Below, piece by piece: positions 47,364 to 56,307 of a stretch of DNA of 64,000 bases (within the stretch, counting starts at the first letter, position 1; the number at the start of each line of letters is the position of its first letter). A model generated the notes under the pieces. It made no database searches and was not told the DNA's origin. It worked only from the letters and a program-made list of their open reading frames with translations. The stretch is from Variovorax sp. OAS795 (GTDB taxonomy: Bacteria > Pseudomonadota > Gammaproteobacteria > Burkholderiales > Burkholderiaceae_C): assembly GCF_040546685.1 (NCBI RefSeq), contig NZ_JBEPOH010000001.1, positions 2,976,001-3,040,000 of the forward strand, read 5' to 3'. The position numbers and the translations under genes are program-made.

Positions 47364-48605
47364 TCATGCCGCGCGGCCAATCGGTATCACGTCCGCACCT
47401 GCCGCAAGCTTGTCCAGGTAGTCCGCCCACTTCTGCATCATGTCGGCCCGATGCTTTGCGTACTGGGTGCGGTTGTAGGCCCGGCCGTTCGCGTCCTTGA
47501 CGGCATGGGCCAACTGAGCCTCGATCACCAGCGGTTCAACCTCCAGCACTTCGGCCAGCAGCGTGCGCGCCGTGGCACGGAAGCCATGCACGGTCTGCAC
47601 GGTGGGGCCGTAGCCCAGGGTCAGCAGCGCGGCCCGCAGGGTGTTGTCGCTGATAGGCCGATCGTGACTCCGCTCGCCGGGGAACACCATGGCGCCATGC
47701 CCGGTGATCGGGTGCAGGTTGCGGAGAATTTCGATGGCCTGCCGCGGCAGCGGAACCAGGTGCGGGTCGCCGTGTTCCTTGCCGTCCTTGCGCCGCTTCA
47801 TGCGCGCCGCCGGCACCGTCCACAAGGCCTTGTCGAGATCAATTTCTGACCATGCTGCGCCACGCAGTTCGTTCGGGCGCTGAAAAAGCATCGGAGCGAG
47901 TTGCAACGCAGCGCGCACGATCGGGCCACCTTGATAGGCCCGGATCACCCGAACTAGCTCGCCCAGCTTCACAGGGTCGGTAATTGCCGCGAAGTGGCGC
48001 TTCTTGTGCGGCGTGAGCGCGCCCTTGAGGTCGCCGGTGATGTCACGCGGTGCCCGCGCCGTGGCCACGGCGTAGCGCCAGACGGCGCGTGCGGTCATCA
48101 GCACCCGGTGAGCCACGTCGAGCGCACCGCGCTCCTCCACCCGGCGCAGCGCGGCCAGCAATTCGATCGGCTCGATCTCGCCGATACGCCGCGCCGCGAA
48201 GAGCGGGAACAGGTCTTTCTCGAGGTTGCGTTTTTCGCGGATGCCGTAGTGGGTGCTCCAGCGCGATTCATGCTTGCCGAACCATTCCAGCGCGGTGGCC
48301 TTGAAGGTGTCGGACGCCACCACCTTGGCCTTCAGCTTGGCCATCTTGCGCGCCTCCACCGGGTCCCGGCCTCCGGCCTTTTGCAGCCTGGCGGCGTCGC
48401 GAGCCCTGCGCGCCGCCGTCAGGCTCACGTCGGGGTACCGTCCCAGCGCCAGCGCTTTCTCGGCGCCGGCAATCCGGTACTTCCAGAACCAGCGCCGCGA
48501 TCCTGCCGGGCTGACCTGCAGGTACAGGCCGCCGGAATCGCTGAAGCGCGCCTGCCTCCGGTCTGGCGGGCATGTTGCGTTCCTGCATTGGGCGTCGGTC
48601 AACAT
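47364..48605 (-). CDS. Tyrosine recombinase/integrase (P4 type, DUF4102 arm-binding)
   Basis: 413 aa. The N-terminal arm-binding domain includes GLYLQVSPAGSRRWFWKYRI and LALGRYPDVSLTAARRARD. The catalytic core shows R (RPNELRGAAWSEI), H-x-x-R (HGFRATARTLL), a further His in AQLAHAV and the Tyr nucleophile in a C-terminal YNRTQYAKHRADM. The start ATG 48605 is family-typical; upstream frame extension into the element-end repeat is spurious. It sits beside tRNA-Pro. Confidence 0.9.
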   Translation of the reverse strand: MLTDAQCRNATCPPDRRQARFSDSGGLYLQVSPAGSRRWFWKYRIAGAEKALALGRYPDVSLTAARRARDAARLQKAGGRDPVEARKMAKLKAKVVASDTFKATALEWFGKHESRWSTHYGIREKRNLEKDLFPLFAARRIGEIEPIELLAALRRVEERGALDVAHRVLMTARAVWRYAVATARAPRDITGDLKGALTPHKKRHFAAITDPVKLGELVRVIRAYQGGPIVRAALQLAPMLFQRPNELRGAAWSEIDLDKALWTVPAARMKRRKDGKEHGDPHLVPLPRQAIEILRNLHPITGHGAMVFPGERSHDRPISDNTLRAALLTLGYGPTVQTVHGFRATARTLLAEVLEVEPLVIEAQLAHAVKDANGRAYNRTQYAKHRADMMQKWADYLDKLAAGADVIPIGRAA

Positions 48606-48667
48606 GGGGGCGACTCCGAGGGGTACAGCTCCAGCGGGGGCGATCGGGGGCGTTTCAGCTGGGGGGA

Positions 48668-48693
48668 GGGGGTACAGAGCTCTGCGTACCCCC
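48668..48693. repeat. GGGGGTAC...GTACCCCC inverted repeat
   Basis: 26-nt dyad with arms GGGGGTAC and GTACCCCC around a CAGAGCTCTG centre, 63 nt before the integrase start. The arms match the element-end repeat unit, so it may be an integrase or AlpA binding site controlling int. Confidence 0.6.
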
Positions 48694-48699
48694 AAATCA

Positions 48700-48726
48700 C
48701 CCCTTTGCACCCCCATTTGTACCCCC
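48700..48726. repeat. Right element-end repeat
   Basis: 27 nt, 23/27 identical to 27161-27187, same orientation. Another GTACCCCC unit lies just left at 48686-48693. Likely integrase arm sites or attachment region. Confidence 0.7.
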
Positions 48727-48795
48727 ACCCGGCGCTGGCAGTCAATGGAGCGCCCTGTTCATCCCTGTCCGCTAAGTCACGGATTTCCCAATGAA

Positions 48796-48829
48796 AAAGG
48801 CCGCTAGGTACATATACCTAGCGGCCTTT
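48796..48829 (-). terminator. Terminator of tRNA-Pro
   Basis: Perfect 15-bp stem AAAGGCCGCTAGGTA / TACCTAGCGGCCTTT with loop CATA. On the minus strand the stem is followed by TTTTTC, ending the tRNA-Pro transcript; with A/T on both sides it could be bidirectional. Confidence 0.85.
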
Positions 48830-48840
48830 GTCTTTACTTA

Positions 48841-48917
<77 letters not shown>

Positions 48918-48952
48918 ACAAGCCTTCTATTCTAGCCCGGATATCGAGCCTC

Positions 48953-49657
48953 TCAGCGTTTCTCGTACTGAGTCTTGCCGAAAAGGATCTCCCGCTCCTT
49001 GTCGCCGGTGATCGGCTGGCGCAGGTCGGCCAGCACTTTCACGCCGCGCTGCACGGCGGGCCGCGCGGCAATGCCGTCGAACCATGCCTTCAGGTGCGGG
49101 TAGTCGGTGAGGGTGATGCCCTGGTTCTCCCAGCTGCGCAGCCACGGGAAGATCGCGATGTCGGCGATCGAGTAGGTCTTGCCGGCGATGAATTTGTTCT
49201 TCGACAGCTGCTTGTCGATCACACCGTAAAGGCGCTTGGCCTCGTTGCTGTAGCGCTCGATCGCATAGCCGATCTTCTCGGGCGCATACATGCGAAAGTG
49301 ATGCGCTTGCCCGAGCATCGGTCCGACACCGCCCATCTGGAACATGAGCCACTGCAGAACCTCGTAGCGTTCGCGGTCGCTCTTGGGCAGCAGCTTGCCG
49401 GTCTTGCCCGCCAGGTAGACGAGGATGGCGCCAGATTCGAACAGCGAGATCGGCTTGCCGTCCGGACCTTCGGGGTCGGTGATGGCGGGAATCTTGTTGT
49501 TGGGGCTGATCTGCAGAAAGTCGGGGGCGAACTGGTCACCCTTGCCGATGTTGATCGGCCGGGCGTTGTACGGCAGGCCGCACTCCTCCAGCATGATGTG
49601 GATCTTGTGGCCGTTGGGGGTGGGCCATGAGTAGACCTCGATGGGCGATGCGGGCAT
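48953..49657 (-). CDS. Glutathione S-transferase, YfcG/YghU-like
   Basis: 234 aa. The N-terminal [20 protein letters not shown] and [20 protein letters not shown] match the nu-class/YfcG disulphide-bond oxidoreductase group, where the usual active-site Cys or Ser is replaced by Asn/Thr chemistry. The C-terminal [19 protein letters not shown] is typical. ATG 49657. Confidence 0.88.
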   Translation of the reverse strand: MPASPIEVYSWPTPNGHKIHIMLEECGLPYNARPINIGKGDQFAPDFLQISPNNKIPAITDPEGPDGKPISLFESGAILVYLAGKTGKLLPKSDRERYEVLQWLMFQMGGVGPMLGQAHHFRMYAPEKIGYAIERYSNEAKRLYGVIDKQLSKNKFIAGKTYSIADIAIFPWLRSWENQGITLTDYPHLKAWFDGIAARPAVQRGVKVLADLRQPITGDKEREILFGKTQYEKR

Positions 49658-49774
49658 GTCGCGGGCTCCAGAAATTGGGGGATGGTGATGCGAGGCAGGC
49701 AGCATATACGCGGCCATTCGAACGCGCGCCGGTGCGGGAATTGCGCCCGAGCCGGCACGCGGGCGGGCCCCCGG

Positions 49775-51454
49775 TCAGGCCACGGCCGAGTTCGACGACA
49801 GGTGCTGGTGGATCAGCGCGACCACGGCGGCCCCTTCGCCGATGGCGCCGCCCACGCGCTTGACCGAGCCCGAGCGCACATCGCCCACCGCAAACACACC
49901 CTGCACGCTGGATTCCAGCGCCGTGGCCGGCCGCGCCGGAAAACCGGCGCTCGCCGCGTCGCCGGTCCGCACGAAGCCGTGCTTGTCGACCGAGACGCTG
50001 CAGCCTTCGAGCCAGCTGGTCTCGGGCTCGGCGCCGACGAAAAGGAAGATGTTGCGCGCCGCGCAGTCGTGCTCCAGGCCGGTCTCCTGGCAGCGCCAGG
50101 TCGCACCCGTGAGGCCTTGCTCGGAGCCGCCGTTCAGCTTCACCAACTGGGTGTGCGGATGCAGTTCGATGTTGGGCGTGGCCTCGATGCGATCGATCAG
50201 GTAGCGCGACATGCTGGCCGCGAGCGACGGGCCGCGCACCAGCACATTGACCTTGGCCGCATGGCGCGACAAGAACACCGCCGCCTGGCCGGCCGAGTTG
50301 CCTCCGCCGACCAGCGCGACCTCTTGCTGCGAGCAGAGCTTGGCTTCGATGGCCGACGCCCAGTACCAGATGCCGCGGCCTTCGAACTCGGACAGCCTCG
50401 GCACGTCGGGACGGCGGTAGCGCGCGCCGCTCGCAATCACCACCGTGCGCGCGTTGATGGCGCGGCCGTCGGCCAGCGCGATGCGCAGGCTGCCCATCGC
50501 GTTGTCGCGCGAGCAGTCCAGCGAGGTGACCTTGGCGGGGATCAGCATCTCGACGCCGAACTTCTGCGCCTGCACGAAGGCCCGCCCGGCCAGCGCCTGC
50601 CCCGAGATGCCGGTGGGAAAGCCCAGGTAGTTCTCGATGCGCGCGCTCGCGCCGGCCTGGCCGCCGAAGGCGCGGCAGTCGAGCACGATCACGCGCAGGC
50701 CCTCGGAGGCCGCGTACACCGCGGTTGCCAGGCCGGCAGGGCCAGCACCGACCACCGCGACGTCGTACAGCTCGTTGTGCTCCGCGGTGTCGACCATGCC
50801 CAGGCAGCGCGCGAGCGCATCCTCGGCCGGGTTGACCAGCACCGAACCGTCGGGGCACACGGCCAGCAGCTTGCAGGTGCCGTACTGCTGCAGCAGCGCG
50901 GCGGCGTCCGGGTCTTCGGCCGCGTCCACCAGGTGATAGGGGTGCCCGTTGCGGCGCAGGAAGTTCTCCAGCCGGGCCATGTCGGGCGACTGCGGCCGGC
51001 CGATCAGCACCGGCCCGCTCGCGCCGGATTCGATCAGCGCCACGCGCCGCAGGATCAGCGCGCGGGTGATGCGCTCGCCAAGGTCGGCCTCCGCCACCAG
51101 CAGCGCGCGCAGCTGCGCGGGCGGCACGATCAACGCTTCGACTTCTTCTTCGGCATGGCCATCGACCAGCGAAGGGCGGCCGCTCAGCTGGCCCACTTCG
51201 GCCAGGAACTCGCCCGGGCCCTGCCGCACGATCGGCACCACGTGCCCCAGGCCGTCGCGCTGCGTGACCGCCACCACGCCCTTGAGCAGGACGAACATGC
51301 CGGGGCTGGTTTCCCCTGCGGTGAACAGCCGCTCCCCGGTTGCAAAGCGCTGCACGGTTCCGAAGTGCGCGACGCGCGCGATCTCGGCGTCGCTGAGAAC
51401 GGGAAAGGTCTGGTGCAGACGGTTGTCGAAATTGCTGCTTGCGGCTGTGGCCAT
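49775..51454 (-). CDS. Cyclic-nucleotide-domain/thioredoxin-reductase-like flavoprotein
   Basis: 559 aa. Residues about 25-150 form a cNMP-binding-like domain (MFVLLKGVVAVTQ, LAEVGQLSGRPSLVDG). From about 250 a thioredoxin-reductase fold begins: VVGAGPAGLATAVYAASEG, then SARIENYLGFPTGISG. The redox-active CxxC expected after the GxxY segment is absent (GIWYWASAIEAKLC). It therefore probably does not reduce thioredoxin directly. NAD(P)H/FAD sites look intact (VALVGGGNSAGQAAVFLS). Confidence 0.85.
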   Translation of the reverse strand: MATAASSNFDNRLHQTFPVLSDAEIARVAHFGTVQRFATGERLFTAGETSPGMFVLLKGVVAVTQRDGLGHVVPIVRQGPGEFLAEVGQLSGRPSLVDGHAEEEVEALIVPPAQLRALLVAEADLGERITRALILRRVALIESGASGPVLIGRPQSPDMARLENFLRRNGHPYHLVDAAEDPDAAALLQQYGTCKLLAVCPDGSVLVNPAEDALARCLGMVDTAEHNELYDVAVVGAGPAGLATAVYAASEGLRVIVLDCRAFGGQAGASARIENYLGFPTGISGQALAGRAFVQAQKFGVEMLIPAKVTSLDCSRDNAMGSLRIALADGRAINARTVVIASGARYRRPDVPRLSEFEGRGIWYWASAIEAKLCSQQEVALVGGGNSAGQAAVFLSRHAAKVNVLVRGPSLAASMSRYLIDRIEATPNIELHPHTQLVKLNGGSEQGLTGATWRCQETGLEHDCAARNIFLFVGAEPETSWLEGCSVSVDKHGFVRTGDAASAGFPARPATALESSVQGVFAVGDVRSGSVKRVGGAIGEGAAVVALIHQHLSSNSAVA

Positions 51455-51610
51455 GTACAGAAGCTCCTTGTCGCGGACCCAGCATTAGACAACCAAGCGG
51501 CCCGCCCCTGCAGTGCGAACCGGCAGTGACCCGCGTCATGCAATTGCAATGCCGCTGACATGCTGGTTTCACCGCGAGCCAACAGACTCCCTCGGCAGAA
51601 AGGGTTCCTC

Positions 51611-52477
51611 ATGAAAGAACTGCCCAACCCGACATTCCCGCTGTCGCAGATCGGATTGCGAGGCGCCTTGTGGCCGGCGCCGTCGGGCGCACGCACCGCG
51701 CAGCCCCAGGCGCCTGCCGCCGTGCCGGCGCCGCCGGTCGTCGATCCCAGGCAGGGCATCACCGTGAGCTGGGCGCGCCACCTGGACGAAGTGCGCGCCG
51801 CCCAGCGCCTTCGGCACCAGGTGTTCGTCGGCGAGATGGGCGCGCGCGTGAGCACGCCCCTGGCGGGCCACGACATCGACCTGTTCGACGATTTCTGCGA
51901 GCACCTGCTGGTGCGCGAAGCACTGACGCAGCAGGTGATTGGTACTTACCGCGTACTCACGCCCGCACAGGCTCGTCGCGTCGGCAGCACCTACAGCGAC
52001 ACCGAGTTCGACCTGACCCGCCTGCGCGACCTGCGCGAGCGCATGGTCGAGCTGGGCCGCAGCTGCGTGCATCCGGACCATCGCCAGGGCGGCGTGATCC
52101 TCGCATTGTGGGGCGCGCTGGCCGGATTCATGCATCGCAACAAGCTCGACACCATGATCGGCTGCGCCAGCATTCCCATGTCGCACAACGGCGTGACCTG
52201 CGGCGACGCGGCGGCGAGCATCTGGCGCCAGCTGTCGGCCAGCCACATGGCGCCGATCCAGTACCAGGTCCAGCCGCGCCTGCCGCTGCCGGTCGAAAGG
52301 CTCGACGGCGCGCTCGACGTCGAGCCGCCGGCCCTCATCAAGGGGTACCTGCGCCTGGGCGCCAAGGTGCTGGGCGCGCCGGCCTGGGACCCGGACTTCA
52401 ACACCGCGGACCTGCCGATGCTGATGCGCATCGACGACCTGCCGGCGCGCTACCGCAAGCACTTTCTCGGCGCATGA
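51611..52477 (+). CDS. GNAT acyltransferase, OlsB-like
   Basis: 288 aa. AAQRLRHQVFVGEMGARVST, DIDLFDDFCEHLLVRE and ELGRSCVHPDHRQGGVILAL match the OlsB/hemolysin-type GNAT group that N-acylates ornithine or related amines from acyl-ACP, the first step of ornithine-lipid synthesis. The OlsA partner is not in the window. ATG 51611. Confidence 0.8.
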   Translation: MKELPNPTFPLSQIGLRGALWPAPSGARTAQPQAPAAVPAPPVVDPRQGITVSWARHLDEVRAAQRLRHQVFVGEMGARVSTPLAGHDIDLFDDFCEHLLVREALTQQVIGTYRVLTPAQARRVGSTYSDTEFDLTRLRDLRERMVELGRSCVHPDHRQGGVILALWGALAGFMHRNKLDTMIGCASIPMSHNGVTCGDAAASIWRQLSASHMAPIQYQVQPRLPLPVERLDGALDVEPPALIKGYLRLGAKVLGAPAWDPDFNTADLPMLMRIDDLPARYRKHFLGA

Positions 52478-52566
52478 AGCCAGCGGTTGCCCGGCCCCAC
52501 GCGGGGCCGCATGCGCCTTCATCCGGCACGGTGCCGCGGGAAGACGGCCTGCAGGCGTCACGGGAG

Positions 52567-52588
52567 CGTCACGAAACAGTCACAAACG
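52567..52588 (+). promoter_or_regulatory. PhoB-box-like tandem repeat upstream of ppk1
   Basis: Two 11-nt units with GTCAC at the same phase (CGTCACGAAAC/AGTCACAAACG), plus a nearby CTGTCATAT at 52598. It fits the PhoB half-site spacing, though less perfectly than the copy at pstS. Confidence 0.5.
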
Positions 52589-52653
52589 AGGGCGACACTG
52601 TCATATTTCCGCCTACATGTGCTGCCGTGCCGCTTGCTCCAGAATCAGTGCCC

Positions 52654-54792
52654 ATGCAATCTGCCCACGCTGACCGGACGCTTGCGGGCGCGGCTTCGGC
52701 GCTCACGCTGCTCGACCGCGATCACAGCATCCTGTCCTTCAACGAGCGCGTGCTCGACTGGGCCCATCGCCGCGAGGTTCCGCTGGTCGAGCGTCTTCGC
52801 TACCTGTGCATCGTCTCGTCGAACCTGGACGAGTTCTTCGAGGTACGTGCCGCGCCGCACCTGATCGCCAGCAGTGCCGGCGACCGCAAGGGCAGCTACA
52901 CCATCGAGTCGTTCGAGCGCCTGTCCGAGGCCGCCCACGCACTCGTGGCGCGCCAGTACACGCTCTACAACGACGAGCTGATGCCGACCTTTGCGAAACA
53001 TGGCATCCACATCATTTCGCACGGCGAACGCAACGCGGCGCAGCGCAAGTGGGTCAGCGAATATTTCGAGCGCGAGGTGCGCCCGCTGCTGATCCCGGTG
53101 GGCCTTGATCCGGCACACCCGTTTCCGCAGGTGGCCAACAAGTCGCTCAACTTCATCGTGCGGCTCGGCGGCAAGGACGCCTTCGGGCGCGAGAACCCGA
53201 TCCAGATCGTCAAGGTGCCCCGCGTGCTGCCGCGCGTGATCCGCATGCCGGCCAAGGTGTCCGATGGCAAGACGCTGTTCGTCGCGCTCTCGAGCGTGGT
53301 GCGCGCGCACCTGTCCGGCATGTTCCCGGGACGCGAGGTGGGGGACTTCTCGCAGTTCCGGGTCACGCGGCATTCGGACCTTGCCGTGGACGAGGAAGAC
53401 GTCAAGAACCTGCGCACCGCATTGCGCCAGGGACTGCAGCACCGGCACTACGGGCAGGCGGTGCGGCTCGAGGTGTCGGCCAGCTGTGCCGAGTCGCTCG
53501 CGAGCTTCCTGCTGGCGCAGTTCAACCTTCCCCCGCAGGCGCTCTACCGCGTGCACGGCCCGGTCAATCTTGCGCGCCTGACGCAGCTGATCGACCTGCT
53601 GGAAGAACCGCAGCTGCTGTTTCCGCCATATGCCGCCTCGTACCCCGTCACGCTGTCGCCGGCGCAGTCGTTCTTCGAGCGGCTGCAGCGCGGCGACGTG
53701 CTGATCCACCAGCCCTTCGAGAGCTTCGATGGCGTGCTCGCGTTCCTGCGCGAAGCCGTGCAGGACCCGCAGGTGCTGGCCATCAAGCAGACCATCTACC
53801 GCACCGGCGCCGATTCGGAGCTGATGGACCTGCTGCGCGAGGCCGTGCGCCGCGGCAAGGAAGTGACGGTGGTGGTGGAGCTCAAGGCCCGCTTCGACGA
53901 AGAGGCCAACATCAACTGGGCCGAAATGCTCGAGTCGATCGGCGCGCAGGTGGTGTATGGCGTCGTCGGCCTGAAGACCCACGCCAAGATGCTGCTGGTG
54001 ACGCGCCGCGAAGGCAAGCAGATGCGCCGCTACGGCCATCTGTCCACCGGCAACTACAACCCGCGCACCGCCAGGCTCTACACCGACATCAGCCACCTGA
54101 CGGCCGACCCGCTGCTGACGGCCGACATGGAAGCGGTGTTCGTCCACCTTGCAAGCCAGAGCCGGCTGCCCAAGCTCAACCGCATGTGGCTCGCGCCCTT
54201 CGACCTGCACAAGAACCTGGTCCTGCAGATCGACGCGCTGGGCCAGGCCGCCGCCGCAGGCGAGACCACGCGCATCGTCGCCAAGATGAATGCGCTGACG
54301 GACGAGCAGCTGGTCGCCGCGCTCATGCGCGCGGGCCGGTGCGGCGTGAAGATCGACCTCATCGTGCGCGGTGCGTGCACCTTGCCGGCGCAGGTGCCGG
54401 GGCTGACCGACAACATCCGCGTGCGCTCGGTGATCGGGCGGTTTCTCGAGCATTCGCGGGTGTTCTATTTCCGCAATGGCGAGGACGAGTCGCTCTATCT
54501 TTCCAGCGCCGACTGGATGAACCGCAACATGATGCGGCGCATCGAGCTCGCCTGGCCGGTGACCGATCCCAATCTTCGCCAGCGGCTCATCGACGAGTGC
54601 CTGGTGGCTTACCTGCACGATGGCCGCGATGCCTGGGACCTGGGAGGCGACGGCATCTACACGCGCGTCGACCGCGACACCCATCCGGGCGAGGAGGGCG
54701 CCTCGCGCGCGGTCGAAGCGCATGGCGCACAGACCGCGCTGATGAACCGATACGCGTCGCGGGGACTTGGCCCCGATGCATCCAGCAACTGA
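52654..54792 (+). CDS. ppk1: Polyphosphate kinase 1
   Basis: 712 aa, full length. N-terminal ALTLLDRDHSILSFNERVLD and FEVRAAPHLIASS, then the phosphohistidine region VGLKTHAKMLLVTRREGK, and C-terminal RIELAWPVTDPNLRQRLIDE. It reversibly makes polyphosphate from ATP. ATG 52654 matches the family start. PhoB-like repeats lie 66-87 nt upstream. sixA follows by 19 nt. Confidence 0.95.
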   Translation: MQSAHADRTLAGAASALTLLDRDHSILSFNERVLDWAHRREVPLVERLRYLCIVSSNLDEFFEVRAAPHLIASSAGDRKGSYTIESFERLSEAAHALVARQYTLYNDELMPTFAKHGIHIISHGERNAAQRKWVSEYFEREVRPLLIPVGLDPAHPFPQVANKSLNFIVRLGGKDAFGRENPIQIVKVPRVLPRVIRMPAKVSDGKTLFVALSSVVRAHLSGMFPGREVGDFSQFRVTRHSDLAVDEEDVKNLRTALRQGLQHRHYGQAVRLEVSASCAESLASFLLAQFNLPPQALYRVHGPVNLARLTQLIDLLEEPQLLFPPYAASYPVTLSPAQSFFERLQRGDVLIHQPFESFDGVLAFLREAVQDPQVLAIKQTIYRTGADSELMDLLREAVRRGKEVTVVVELKARFDEEANINWAEMLESIGAQVVYGVVGLKTHAKMLLVTRREGKQMRRYGHLSTGNYNPRTARLYTDISHLTADPLLTADMEAVFVHLASQSRLPKLNRMWLAPFDLHKNLVLQIDALGQAAAAGETTRIVAKMNALTDEQLVAALMRAGRCGVKIDLIVRGACTLPAQVPGLTDNIRVRSVIGRFLEHSRVFYFRNGEDESLYLSSADWMNRNMMRRIELAWPVTDPNLRQRLIDECLVAYLHDGRDAWDLGGDGIYTRVDRDTHPGEEGASRAVEAHGAQTALMNRYASRGLGPDASSN

Positions 54793-54811
54793 CGATCGAA
54801 AGACCACGCGC

Positions 54812-55273
54812 ATGGACTTGATCTTCTGGCGCCATGCCGAGGCCGAGGACTGGACGGAGGGCTGCGACGACCTGCAGCGCTCCCTCACCCCACGCGGCGA
54901 GAAGCAGGCCAAGCGCATGGCGGGCTGGCTCGACCGGCAACTGCCCGACGGCACCCGCATCATCTGCAGCCCCGCGCGGCGCTGCGAGCAGACCGCGCTC
55001 GCGCTCGGCCGCAAATACAAGCTGCGCGCCGAACTCGCGCCCGACACCACGCCCGAGGCGATGCTGGCCACGGCGGGATGGCCGAACGGCAAGTCGGTCG
55101 TCCTGATGATCGGCCACCAGCCTTCCGTGGGGCAGGCCATCTCGCTGCTGCTCGGGCTCAAGCAGGACAGCTGTCCCGTGAGAAAAGGCGCGCTCTGGTG
55201 GATTCGCACCCGCGAGCGCGACGGCGACGTGCAGACGGTGGTGGTCACGGTCCAATCCCCCGAGCTTCTTTGA
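54812..55273 (+). CDS. sixA: Phosphohistidine phosphatase SixA
   Basis: 153 aa histidine-phosphatase fold with the RHG-type catalytic motif LIFWRHAEAED and a second conserved region LMIGHQPSVGQAI. Removes phosphate from histidine of HPt-type proteins. ATG 54812; probably co-transcribed with ppk1. Confidence 0.88.
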   Translation: MDLIFWRHAEAEDWTEGCDDLQRSLTPRGEKQAKRMAGWLDRQLPDGTRIICSPARRCEQTALALGRKYKLRAELAPDTTPEAMLATAGWPNGKSVVLMIGHQPSVGQAISLLLGLKQDSCPVRKGALWWIRTRERDGDVQTVVVTVQSPELL

Positions 55274-55498
55274 AGGAAGCGCTGAGCGCTGGATCTGCTA
55301 AAAATGTTAACTTATTGATTCAATTTGCGCCGGCTCGGCGGGAAAAGTAGCACAATAGGGCTACGCCCGACGCAACTTGTGACAAATTGCATCGATAACT
55401 TACAACCACAGGGCGACTGCGCGGCAGCGCCCTGGACGCCGAGATACCTGACGTGAGGCGAGGGACGCTGGCGCAGCCGCCCTTCACGGCAGGCCGCC

Positions 55499-56290
55499 AT
55501 GAAATTGCTTGTTCCCCTGCTCGTTGCCGCGGCCTTGCTCGCCGGGTGCGCAACGAGCGCCACGCAAGGCGCGCTGCAGCCACGACCCGATGCCACCCGG
55601 TCGCTTGCAAAGATCGAACTGCTCTACAACGAGGAAGACCAGTTCACGGTCGTGGATGGCGGCGGTTCCGCCATCATGGGTTTCGCCGGTCTGCTGGGAC
55701 CGGTCGGTACGCTGGTGTCGCTTGGCTTCGAGGTTGGCAGCCGGGCGACCCAGGCCGACCGGACGGCGAGGCGCAGCAAGGAGTTCACCGCCGCGGTGAA
55801 AAACGACAGCGCAGCGGCCCTGACGCTCAGCCGGCAGTTTGCCGAGCAGTTCGCCGCGCGCCTGCGGGAGAGCGGCCGCGAGGTGAAGCTGATTCCGGCC
55901 TTTCGCGTCAACGGGCCTGTCGCCGAGATGCAGGCGCTGGGGCACCGGCCCGCGCCCGGCTACAGCACCTTGACCATGCGGATCACTGCGGCCTATGGCG
56001 CGCCGGATGCGACATCGAGCTTCACGCCGTTCGTCGCGGTCGAGCAGGTGCTGAGAAACGAGCAGCAGGCCGTGGTGCACCAGGCGACCCACACCGCCGA
56101 CCTCGCGGCGCCCACCTACTACATGTATGACGGCCTGCTGCAGGACGTTCCCGGGGCACGGGAAGGGCTGAGGCAGGGATTCGTCCAGGCCGTCCAGCCG
56201 GCCTATGCGGCCATGTTCGGTGAAGACGAGCCGCGCATGGCCGGCGGTGGCGAGCCGACGCGAACGGCAGGCCTCGACGCGAGGGACTGA
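55499..56290 (+). CDS. Lipoprotein of unknown function
   Basis: 263 aa with a lipobox LLAGCAT after a short signal peptide. The mature part has YNEEDQFTVVDGGGSAIMGF and a hydrophobic patch GFAGLLGPVGTLVSLGFEVG. No known family. Position between polyphosphate genes may be incidental. Confidence 0.75.
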   Translation: MKLLVPLLVAAALLAGCATSATQGALQPRPDATRSLAKIELLYNEEDQFTVVDGGGSAIMGFAGLLGPVGTLVSLGFEVGSRATQADRTARRSKEFTAAVKNDSAAALTLSRQFAEQFAARLRESGREVKLIPAFRVNGPVAEMQALGHRPAPGYSTLTMRITAAYGAPDATSSFTPFVAVEQVLRNEQQAVVHQATHTADLAAPTYYMYDGLLQDVPGAREGLRQGFVQAVQPAYAAMFGEDEPRMAGGGEPTRTAGLDARD

Positions 56291-56307
56291 ACCGCAAGCA
56301 AGGCGGC

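Larger units (their letters stand above)
27161..48726. mobile_element. Integrated P4-type genomic island carrying defence-like cargo
   Basis: About 21.6 kb lying between tRNA-Arg (+) and tRNA-Pro (-), with a tyrosine integrase at the right end next to tRNA-Pro and imperfect 27-nt direct repeats at both ends. Integration functions (integrase, AlpA-like regulator), replication-like remnants and short element genes occupy the right 5 kb. The left 16 kb is mostly nucleases, STAND NTPases and HEPN/PIN proteins. The exact crossover site was not resolved; the boundaries given are those of the repeats. Confidence 0.75.

Noticed and set aside
48606..48728. 41-residue N-terminal extension of the integrase
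   Set aside because: Encoded by the island-end repeat; P4-type integrases normally start at the LTDAQ region.
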